A program made the translations under genes and the position numbers. The notes under the pieces were generated by a model. It saw nothing but the letters and a program-made list of their open reading frames with translations, was not told where the DNA came from and made no database searches. From JBBRBB01 sp963830175 (GTDB lineage: Bacteria; Bacteroidota; Bacteroidia; Chitinophagales; Chitinophagaceae): a DNA stretch of 64,000 bases. Each line of letters opens with the position of its first letter. The stretch's first letter is position 1. Of the stretch, positions 36,836 to 44,260 are shown piece by piece. The DNA is taken from positions 1 to 64,000 of the forward strand of contig CAWHKV010000003.1 in assembly GCA_963830175.1 (NCBI GenBank), written 5' to 3'.

Positions 36836-37124
36836 AGACCTCGATCCCATACTACACAGCCAATTAAGACTGGCAATAATGAGCTTGCTTCTATCCGTAA
36901 AATCTGCCGAATTTTCTTTTATTAAAGAACAGACCAATGCAACATCAGGAAATCTGAGCATTCAAATACAAAAGTTAAAGGAGTGCGGATATATTGAAAT
37001 AAACAAGGAATTCAAGAATAACTATCCTAATACTACCTGTAAAATAACCAAGAAGGGTATTGCAGCTTTTGAGAGCTATGTACAGGCCCTTCAACAATAT
37101 TTAAAAACAGGTAAAAATCGTTGA
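36828..37124 (+). CDS. Winged-helix transcriptional regulator (HTH_34/MarR-ArsR-like)
   Basis: 98 residues. It begins with LDPILHSQLRLAIMSLLLS and carries the recognition region ATSGNLSIQIQKLKECGYIE, followed by the wing and ITKKGIAAFESYVQAL. This fits small Bacteroidota regulators with a PF13601-type domain. It overlaps the membrane-protein gene by 8 nt, so the two are translationally linked. An autoregulatory role is likely by analogy with the second pair; no operator is obvious here. Confidence 0.85.
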   Translation: MFKDLDPILHSQLRLAIMSLLLSVKSAEFSFIKEQTNATSGNLSIQIQKLKECGYIEINKEFKNNYPNTTCKITKKGIAAFESYVQALQQYLKTGKNR

Positions 37125-37206
37125 AGGTTTTTACTTAATTATTAAATAACTGTTTCACAAAGTGGTTAAGAAAATATTTCTTACCTCCCCGTTAATGCCG
37201 GTTAAC

Positions 37207-37214
37207 TACTTTTG
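37207..37214 (+). promoter_or_regulatory. -7 box in front of the ABC transporter
   Basis: TACTTTTG, 14 nt before the ATG at 37228. It falls inside the longer open frame from 37162, which argues that the shorter start is correct. Confidence 0.55.
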
Positions 37215-37227
37215 TTTGTACAGATCT

Positions 37228-38163
37228 ATGAAGTCAATCATATCAGTTACAAATTTATCCAAGGATTTTAAAAATATAAGGGCAGTTGATGACCTTTCTT
37301 TTACGGTAAATGAAGGCGACGTATACGGATTTTTAGGGCAGAATGGTGCAGGAAAGTCAACCACCATTCGCATGTTACTTACTTTAATATCGCCTACCTC
37401 TGGGTCAATAGAATTATTTGGCCTTCCATTAAAAACGCATAGGAAAGAAATATTAAAAAGGGTGGGGGCTATTATTGAAAAGCCAGATGTTTATAAATAT
37501 TTATCTGCTTTCGAAAACCTTAAACTTTTTGCACGTCTTAGTGGTAAAGCAGTTTCAATAGAAGAGCTCAATAAAAACCTTGACCTGGTAGGGCTTAGGG
37601 GGAGGGCGCACGATAAGGTTAAAACTTTTTCACAGGGTATGAAGCAAAGGCTGGGTATTGCGATCGCACTTGCACATGATCCCGAATTAGTTATCCTGGA
37701 CGAGCCAACTAATGGCTTAGATCCGCAGGGTATTGCTGATATACGAAATCTTATTCTTCATTTAAGCAGGGAAAGTAAAAAAACAATACTCGTTTCCTCT
37801 CATTTATTGAATGAAATAGAACAGGTCGCCACCCGTATTCTAATAATTGACAAAGGAAAAAAAATGGTTGAAGGCGATGCACAGCAATTATTCGATCCGT
37901 CTCAAACCATTGTAGAGCTAAATACAGCAGATAATAAAAGAACAGAAGTTTTACTGCAGCAGAGCCAATTTTTAAAAATGTTGCAGCAAAGAAGAAACAA
38001 CCATATCATTTTAAAAATGCACAGGAAAGAAATTCCCGGATTTCATAAATGGCTTATTCAAAATGATGTTGGGGTACAAAGCATTATGCCGAGGCATTCA
38101 CTGGAAGATTATTTTTTACAGGTAACAAGCGGAAATCAACATGTGGAATCTTTTACAGATTGA
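37228..38163 (+). CDS. ABC transporter ATP-binding protein (ABC-2 exporter type)
   Basis: 311 residues from ATG 37228. Walker A is LGQNGAGKST, the signature is FSQGMKQRLG, Walker B is LVILDEP and the switch His is in VSSHLL. The sequence is close to BcrA-type ATPases that drive ABC-2 exporters of peptides or lipids. The permease gene overlaps by 23 nt, so the two form an exporter. The C-terminal 90 residues are an accessory domain. It is not GldA-like enough to assign to the gliding system that follows. Confidence 0.9.
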   Translation: MKSIISVTNLSKDFKNIRAVDDLSFTVNEGDVYGFLGQNGAGKSTTIRMLLTLISPTSGSIELFGLPLKTHRKEILKRVGAIIEKPDVYKYLSAFENLKLFARLSGKAVSIEELNKNLDLVGLRGRAHDKVKTFSQGMKQRLGIAIALAHDPELVILDEPTNGLDPQGIADIRNLILHLSRESKKTILVSSHLLNEIEQVATRILIIDKGKKMVEGDAQQLFDPSQTIVELNTADNKRTEVLLQQSQFLKMLQQRRNNHIILKMHRKEIPGFHKWLIQNDVGVQSIMPRHSLEDYFLQVTSGNQHVESFTD

Positions 38164-39013
38164 ATTATTTAAAATATTTAAACGGCCAAGAAGCTATATT
38201 TCTTTCGTAGCTATAGCTGCCCTTATAGGCATGGTTCAATTTGGGCTTAAAGTAGATGGAAAGGATTATGCCGATTTTATGATGCAGTCCGTAGGCAGCC
38301 TGAATATTGAAGGAGATGTGCTGAATGGTTACCTGGTGTGTTATATCATACTTCAGCTAATGCTTATACATGTGCCTTTGCTGGTAACACTGGTTGCAGC
38401 AGACATGATTTCAGGAGAAGCAAATATGGGTACCCTTCGTTTGCTGCTTTCAAGACCTTATAGCAGAACGCAATTTATATTGGCCAAATTCTCTGCCACC
38501 TGCATTTATACGCTTCTATTATTAGTATGGATGGCAGTGCTTGCTTTGTTTGGCAGCATGCTGATATTTGGTACCGATGATTTGTTTCTTATGAAGAGCA
38601 ATTACATAGTTCTTATAAATGAGAATGATGTTTTCTGGAGATATTGCCTGGCATTTGCATTCGCTGCGCTGGCACTTATAACCGTTGCGGCTATGGGATT
38701 TTTTCTTTCCCTCTTCGCGGAAAATTCAATTGGTCCGATTGTTACCGCTATGAGCATTATAATTTTTTTTACCGTTATCGGAACCCTCGATCTTCCCGTA
38801 TTCCGCTATATAACCCCTTATTTATTTACTACACACATGGTTAACTGGAAAGAATTTTTTGATGAAAAAGTTAGCGCCTCTAACGAAGCAATTACAGGAA
38901 GTATTCAAAACCTCCCCGGAATATTGAGATCAGTAGGTGTGCTGGTAATTCATATCGCAGGGTTGTTAGTCGCTTCTGTTTATATCATGAAAAAGAAAGA
39001 TGTGCTTAGTTAG
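38141..39013 (+). CDS. ABC-2 type permease
   Basis: 290 residues with about six membrane segments. The N-terminus MWNLLQIELFKIFKRPRSY is typical of ABC-2 permeases, and the GEANMGTLRLLLSRPYSRTQ loop matches the family. It starts 23 nt inside the ATPase gene and is co-translated. The exported substrate is unknown. Confidence 0.9.
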   Translation: MWNLLQIELFKIFKRPRSYISFVAIAALIGMVQFGLKVDGKDYADFMMQSVGSLNIEGDVLNGYLVCYIILQLMLIHVPLLVTLVAADMISGEANMGTLRLLLSRPYSRTQFILAKFSATCIYTLLLLVWMAVLALFGSMLIFGTDDLFLMKSNYIVLINENDVFWRYCLAFAFAALALITVAAMGFFLSLFAENSIGPIVTAMSIIIFFTVIGTLDLPVFRYITPYLFTTHMVNWKEFFDEKVSASNEAITGSIQNLPGILRSVGVLVIHIAGLLVASVYIMKKKDVLS

Positions 39014-39090
39014 CGTTTTGATCTATACGAAAATTATGTTATTTCTCGAACCATTAACCTTGTTTAAAAATTCTTGCCCAAAAGGTATTT

Positions 39091-39098
39091 TACATTTG
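39091..39098 (+). promoter_or_regulatory. -7 box of the LolA-like gene
   Basis: TACATTTG followed by C, a perfect TAnnTTTGC match, 9 nt before the ATG at 39107. The transcript would have a leader of only a few nucleotides. Confidence 0.6.
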
Positions 39099-39106
39099 CA
39101 ACCAGT

Positions 39107-39796
39107 ATGAAAATAATTATTGTTGCTGCTTTTGTTTTATTGGGTGCTTCAAATACTTTTTCGCAGGATGCCAGCCAGGTGGTTGCCAAAGTGAAAAATC
39201 GAATGATGCAGGTAAAAGATTATTCAGCAGATGGTGTGCTTAAAACAGATGTAGCCTTTATCAAAGCGCCTGTAAGTAAAGTAAAGGTTTATTATAAAAA
39301 TCCGGATAAATTCCGGCTGAAAAAAGATGGTGGTATTTCCATTTTGCCTAAGGGCGGTATAAGTGTTAGTCTGAATAATGTGGTTTCATTAGACAATTTT
39401 ATGGCTATTGATGCGGGTCATTCAATGGTTGGTGGAATAAATACAAGGGTAATAAAATTGTTGCCGGTGAACGATAATGGCGATATCGTTTTATCAACCT
39501 TGTATATTGACGAATCAAATATGCTGGTACGTAAAGCGATTACAACTACAAAGGAAAACGGCACCTATGAAATGGAACTTTTTTATGGTCGCTATAGCAA
39601 TTTTGGATTGCCCGATAAATTGGTTTTCAGTTTTAATACCAAAGACTATAAACTACCAAAAGGCATAACCATGGAAATGGAAGACGCATCAAAAACTTCA
39701 GCCGATAAACTGGCAAATAAAAAAGGCCGCCTTGAAATAACTTATTCTAACTATGTTATCAACAAAGGCATAAGCGATGCGGTTTTTAACCAATAG
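39107..39796 (+). CDS. LolA-like outer-membrane lipoprotein carrier
   Basis: 229 residues from the ATG at 39107 with a signal peptide (KIIIVAAFVLLGASNTFSQ). The domain contains VVAKVKNRMMQVKDYSADGV at the start and KVYYKNPDKFRLKK, the hallmarks of LolA/LolB-type half-barrels. It would carry lipoproteins or lipids across the periplasm. It precedes gldF by 53 nt, so it may serve the envelope assembly of the gliding machinery; that is inference. The longer frame from 39074 crosses the promoter and was rejected. Confidence 0.8.
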   Translation: MKIIIVAAFVLLGASNTFSQDASQVVAKVKNRMMQVKDYSADGVLKTDVAFIKAPVSKVKVYYKNPDKFRLKKDGGISILPKGGISVSLNNVVSLDNFMAIDAGHSMVGGINTRVIKLLPVNDNGDIVLSTLYIDESNMLVRKAITTTKENGTYEMELFYGRYSNFGLPDKLVFSFNTKDYKLPKGITMEMEDASKTSADKLANKKGRLEITYSNYVINKGISDAVFNQ

Positions 39797-39849
39797 GTAT
39801 GTTTATAAATAATGGCTGCTTATACCTCTTTCAATCTTAGTTTTGGACC

Positions 39850-40572
39850 ATGTGGGTGATCTGTAAAAAGGAATGGAATAGCTTTTTCAGTGGGTTAACC
39901 GGTTATATTGCACTGGTGGCTTTTTTGCTGATCAATGGTTTAGTGTTTTTCGTTTTTCCTGATACAAGCCTGCTCGATTTTGGATATGCCTCCCTGGATA
40001 ATTATTTTCGATTAGCTCCCTGGATATTGCTTTTCCTAGTTCCTACCATTACCATGCGAAGCATTGCTGATGAATACCGCACAGGCACTTTCGAGATATT
40101 AAAAACGCGACCTGTTACCACATCACAGATCGTTTGGGGTAAATTTTCTGGTGCTATGCTGGTCGTAATTCTTGCGTTGGTGCCAACTGTTTTATATGCA
40201 GTCTCTTTACAGCAGTTGAGCGCTGTGGGGGGTGTGGATGTCGGAAGCACCACCGGCAGTTACTTAGGATTATTATTGCTTGGTGCCGCATTTACATCTA
40301 TTGGTATTTGCGCAAGCAGCTTTACACAAAACACCATGGTGGCATTTCTTACCGGGGCATTTACCTGCCTTGTTTTTTATACCGGCTTTGATGCCATTAG
40401 CCGCCTCCCGGTTTTTGCTTCAGGCGCAGCTTATTACATACAATTGCTGGGAATAGATATGCATTATCGCAGCATAAGTAAAGGTGTTGTTGACTTGCGG
40501 GATGTAATTTATTTCCTTACCCTCATCCTGTTATTTGTAATCATCACCAAAAGAAACATCAGTCGTTATTAA
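39850..40572 (+). CDS. gldF: Gliding-motility ABC permease GldF
   Basis: 240 residues with six membrane segments, beginning MWVICKKEWNSFFSGLTGYI. It matches the GldF permease, with SIADEYRTGTFEILKTRPVT as the characteristic loop. In Flavobacterium GldF and GldG form an ABC transporter with GldA that is needed for gliding. The ATG follows a 53-nt gap after the LolA-like gene. gldG starts on its last base (TAATG), so translation is coupled. Confidence 0.9.
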   Translation: MWVICKKEWNSFFSGLTGYIALVAFLLINGLVFFVFPDTSLLDFGYASLDNYFRLAPWILLFLVPTITMRSIADEYRTGTFEILKTRPVTTSQIVWGKFSGAMLVVILALVPTVLYAVSLQQLSAVGGVDVGSTTGSYLGLLLLGAAFTSIGICASSFTQNTMVAFLTGAFTCLVFYTGFDAISRLPVFASGAAYYIQLLGIDMHYRSISKGVVDLRDVIYFLTLILLFVIITKRNISRY

Positions 40573-42344
40573 TGCAAAAATTCATCAGCAAAATATACAG
40601 GTCTCCGTTTTGGTGGGTTGCTTTATTATTGGGATTTTTAGCAGTGGTTTATGCAACCGTAAATTTGCGATTTCGCGCAGACCTTACTGCAGAAAAGCGA
40701 TTTAGTCTTAATCATTCCACCGATTCTTTATTGTCACAAATAGATTCTATTGTAAATATTCAGGTGTTTTTAACAGGAGAGCTTCCGGCAGATTACAAGA
40801 AACTTTCTTTGGCAACAAAAGATTTGCTTGATGAATTCAGGGATTTATCCGGAAATCAGGTTCAGATAGAATATATGGAACCGGGCAAAGACCTCGCAGA
40901 CAGCTTAAAATATGAATTATATGATAGCCTTGCGAGGCTTGGGGTAGTATTTGAAGAAGCTGAAAATCTTGCACAGCAAGATGATAAAACTACCCGTCAA
41001 TTGATTATTCCATCTGCCCTGGTGTCTTATAAAAACCAGCAACCTATAGCTGTTGACCTGCGCAGCAGCCGCACTGTTTTTAAAAATTTTAATGTTATTA
41101 ACGATGTGCCGCAGCCCGATAAGGAAGCCACTATGAATTCTGCCGAGGCTCTTTTGGAATATAAATTCATCAACGCGATTTATAAATTAACACGCACTTA
41201 TGTGCCTGCCATAGGTTACGCTGTGGGTAATGGCGAGCCTATAGATTTAACTGTGAATGACCTGGGTGAAAACCTGCGAAACCAGTACCGGCTGGGAATT
41301 TTTAATTTAAAACAGGCTTATCCCGATCCTGAATTAATAGATGCATTGCTTATTGTTAAACCAACCCAGCCTTTTACCGATGAGGATAAATTAAAGCTTG
41401 ATCAATACGTAATGCATGGCGGTAAGATTGTGTGGTTTATTGATAAATTATATGCCGAGCTTGACAGCCTGATGCGCAGCCAGGCAGACTTTGTTGCCTA
41501 TGATAGAAACCTGAATCTTGATGACATTTTGTTTAGGTATGGTGTGCGCATAAATGGCGATTTATTGCAGGATCTCAATTGTTCAAAAATTCCATTGGTG
41601 TACGATTATAATCCGGATGGTTCGCCTAAAATTCAGCGGTTTCCCTGGCCATATTATCCATTTCTTTCAACCAGTAATAATAATCCTATTTCTAAAAACC
41701 TTGACCGGGTTCTTTCAATTTTCCCTTCAAGTATAGATACTGTAAAAGCCCCGGGAATTGAGAAAACTATATTATTAAGCAGCGATACAAATAGCCGCAG
41801 GTTAAGCGCACCTGCCATAGTCAGCATCAATAAAATAAGGGAAGAAATAAGTGAACAGAACTTTTCATCGTACAATAATAGCTATGTTCCTGTGGCAGTT
41901 TTACTTCATGGAAAGTTTACTTCGCTTTATGCAAACCGGCTAACACCTGCCTTAAGGGATTCTGTAAAATCTGCATTAAAGAAAGATTTCTTACCAGTAG
42001 CGCAAAAGCCAACGCAACAAGTTGTAGTGTCCGATGCCGATATAGTTTTAAATGCGGTCTCCAACACCTCCGGTCCCCTGCCAATGGGGCAACTTCCTTT
42101 AGAAAATTATCGCTTTGCAAACCGTGAATTCTTTTTAAATACCATCGATTACCTGGTTAGCGATAATGGCATATTCGCTGCCCGTAATAAAGACTTTACC
42201 CTTCGCTTGTTAGACAAAAAAAAATTGGTTGAGCAGAAGTTGATTTGGCAATTGATAAATATTGTTGTGCCTGTTGCACTCATAATCATATTTGGAATTA
42301 TATACCAGTGGCGTAGAAAGTCTCGATATTCAGTCAGATCATAG
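40572..42344 (+). CDS. gldG: Gliding-motility ABC auxiliary protein GldG
   Basis: 590 residues. An N-terminal membrane segment (about 15-32) is followed by a large periplasmic domain, and a second segment lies near the C-terminus (about 560-580). The segment YATVNLRFRADLTAEKRFSL and the VKPTQPFTDEDKLKLDQYVM region are typical of GldG/IFT52-like ABC auxiliary proteins. It forms a complex with GldF; the ATPase GldA is not identified in this window. A gliding phenotype is not proved, because these genes also occur in non-gliding relatives. Confidence 0.9.
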   Translation: MQKFISKIYRSPFWWVALLLGFLAVVYATVNLRFRADLTAEKRFSLNHSTDSLLSQIDSIVNIQVFLTGELPADYKKLSLATKDLLDEFRDLSGNQVQIEYMEPGKDLADSLKYELYDSLARLGVVFEEAENLAQQDDKTTRQLIIPSALVSYKNQQPIAVDLRSSRTVFKNFNVINDVPQPDKEATMNSAEALLEYKFINAIYKLTRTYVPAIGYAVGNGEPIDLTVNDLGENLRNQYRLGIFNLKQAYPDPELIDALLIVKPTQPFTDEDKLKLDQYVMHGGKIVWFIDKLYAELDSLMRSQADFVAYDRNLNLDDILFRYGVRINGDLLQDLNCSKIPLVYDYNPDGSPKIQRFPWPYYPFLSTSNNNPISKNLDRVLSIFPSSIDTVKAPGIEKTILLSSDTNSRRLSAPAIVSINKIREEISEQNFSSYNNSYVPVAVLLHGKFTSLYANRLTPALRDSVKSALKKDFLPVAQKPTQQVVVSDADIVLNAVSNTSGPLPMGQLPLENYRFANREFFLNTIDYLVSDNGIFAARNKDFTLRLLDKKKLVEQKLIWQLINIVVPVALIIIFGIIYQWRRKSRYSVRS

Positions 42345-42419
42345 GATTGCCACTAATCCAATATCTGGCAGTTTTTAACTGGTAAGGTGTACCGTTAAAA
42401 AGTAAGTAAGTTTGCTTAA

Positions 42420-43256
42420 ATGAATTGTATGAAGAAAATACTTTTTCTAATGCTTGCCTGTATTTCATCTGCAGGTGCAGTTTATTCGCAATATTCATTA
42501 AAAAAAGTTTGGGCAACAGATACGGTATTGGCAACACCGGAATCAGTTCTATTTTGGCAGGATAAAAATCTGTTACTGGTTTCATTAATGAATATTAAAT
42601 TTCAGCAGGCTGAAAAAAGGGGTGCAATTGGAATTATAACTCCCACCGGCGAAATAATTGACACTGGTTTTATAACCGGGTTGCGCAGCCCCAAAGGAAT
42701 GGGTATATACAACGACTTTTTGTATATAGCAGATGTAAGTGAAGTAGTTAAAGTTAGCCTTTCGAGTAAAAAAATACTTAACCGCATACTTTTAGACAGT
42801 GCAGTAATGTTAAACGACATTACGATTGATGAGGAGGGGCGTGTTTTTATTTCAGATACCCGTACAGGAAAAGTGCATGTAATGCAGAATGACATCGTTT
42901 CGGAATACCTGACGGGTTTAACCAATCCTAACGGGTTGTTGGCATTAAATAACAATTTGTATGTGTTGGCATCGGGTAGTTTGTATAAAGCGGATAGTGA
43001 TAAAAACTTAAAAACCATTGCAACAGGCATGGAAAGCTCAACAGATGGAATTATACAGGTAGCAGAAAGAGAATTTATTGTTTCCTGCTGGAGTGGCGTT
43101 ATTTACCAGGTTAATGAAGATGGCATGGTAAAAGAATTACTCGATTCAAGAAAAGAAAAAATTAATACCGCAGATATTGGGTATAATGCAAAAGAGAAAA
43201 TAATGTATGTTCCAACATTTTTTAAAAACAATGTACTGGCGTTTTCAATTAAATAA
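42420..43256 (+). CDS. Secreted SMP-30/gluconolactonase-like beta-propeller
   Basis: 278 residues with a signal peptide (KKILFLMLACISSAGAVYSQ). The mature part is a six-bladed propeller with repeats such as LRSPKGMGIYNDFLYIADVS, IDEEGRVFISDTRTG and LTNPNGLLALNNNLYV, similar to SMP-30/gluconolactonase proteins. Hydrolase activity is not shown. The ATG at 42420 or 42429 is possible, both before the signal peptide. It stands between gldG and terC with short gaps (75 and 29 nt). Confidence 0.75.
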   Translation: MNCMKKILFLMLACISSAGAVYSQYSLKKVWATDTVLATPESVLFWQDKNLLLVSLMNIKFQQAEKRGAIGIITPTGEIIDTGFITGLRSPKGMGIYNDFLYIADVSEVVKVSLSSKKILNRILLDSAVMLNDITIDEEGRVFISDTRTGKVHVMQNDIVSEYLTGLTNPNGLLALNNNLYVLASGSLYKADSDKNLKTIATGMESSTDGIIQVAEREFIVSCWSGVIYQVNEDGMVKELLDSRKEKINTADIGYNAKEKIMYVPTFFKNNVLAFSIK

Positions 43257-43285
43257 ACGATAAGCAGAAAGGAATACTTATTATT

Positions 43286-44260
43286 ATGAGCACAGACCAG
43301 TTATTGTATTTGGTTTTCGGAATTGTCATTGTTTTGGCATTGATATTTGACTTGGGCCTTCTCAGTAAAAAGAATAAAAAAATTTCCATCAAGAAAGCCA
43401 TGTTGCAAACCCTTTTCTGGGTTAGTCTTGCAATGGGTTTTTTTGTTTTTATGTGGATAGAAAACGGAAGGAAACCTGCCTTTGAATACCTGAGCGCTTA
43501 CCTTATGGAATGGAGCCTTAGCATTGATAATATTTTTGTTTTCATACTAATATTCTCATCCTTCAACGTAAAAGAAGCATATTTTAGCCGCGTACTTTTA
43601 ATAGGTATTCTTGCTGCTATAGTTTTCAGAATTGTGTTTATAACAGTGGGAGTTGCATTGGTAGAAAAGTTTGAATGGATAATGCTGGTATTTGGGTTTT
43701 TTCTTGTATTTACCGGGTATAAAATGTTTTCCTCAGACAAAGAAGATGATTACGATCCACATAAAGGCAGAGTGTACAGGTTTATTGTAAAATATCTGCC
43801 CGTGGTTTCTCATGATGGTGGTGGAAAATACGTTGTTATGGAAAATGGTAAAAGGTATTATACCTCTTTGTTTGTGGTAATTATTTTATTAGCTACAATA
43901 GACCTTGTTTTCGCTGTTGATTCAATACCTGCTGTTATGGGCATAAGCATGGATAAAGTGGTGATATATACTTCTAATATTTTTGCTGTGCTTGGTTTGC
44001 GATCATTGTTTTTTCTATTGCGCGGCGCGGTTAATAAATTCGATTACCTGCAGGAGGGCATTTCTATTGTGCTCATATTTATCGGGTTAAAAATGTTGGG
44101 GCAGCATTGGATTAACCAGTGGATTGAAAAAGAAATGCAGTCATACCTATCATTAGGTGTTATCATCGTTTGTATAACCGGTTCAATTATATATTCGTTG
44201 TTCAACGATAAAAAGAGAAAATTGACTGGTTCCTCAAACGCACCTACGGAGCAATCTTGA
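43286..44260 (+). CDS. TerC family membrane protein
   Basis: 324 residues with about eight membrane segments. The TerC hallmarks are the acidic pair in AYLMEWSLSIDNIFVF and the second, IDLVFAVDSIPAVMGI. The family is linked to metal (Mn, Ca) efflux and loading of secreted proteins. The stop overlaps the TTG start of the downstream murF-alr gene, so the two are translationally coupled, which is unexpected for metal export and cell-wall synthesis. Confidence 0.9.
   Translation: MSTDQLLYLVFGIVIVLALIFDLGLLSKKNKKISIKKAMLQTLFWVSLAMGFFVFMWIENGRKPAFEYLSAYLMEWSLSIDNIFVFILIFSSFNVKEAYFSRVLLIGILAAIVFRIVFITVGVALVEKFEWIMLVFGFFLVFTGYKMFSSDKEDDYDPHKGRVYRFIVKYLPVVSHDGGGKYVVMENGKRYYTSLFVVIILLATIDLVFAVDSIPAVMGISMDKVVIYTSNIFAVLGLRSLFFLLRGAVNKFDYLQEGISIVLIFIGLKMLGQHWINQWIEKEMQSYLSLGVIIVCITGSIIYSLFNDKKRKLTGSSNAPTEQS

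Noticed and set aside
37162..37227. Longer start of the ABC ATPase
   Set aside because: The extension contains the TACTTTTG promoter box and is not part of the ABC fold.
37228..38163. Assignment as GldA
   Set aside because: It is overlapped by its own permease gene, and its sequence is of the BcrA exporter type; gldF-gldG are separated from it by the LolA-like gene.
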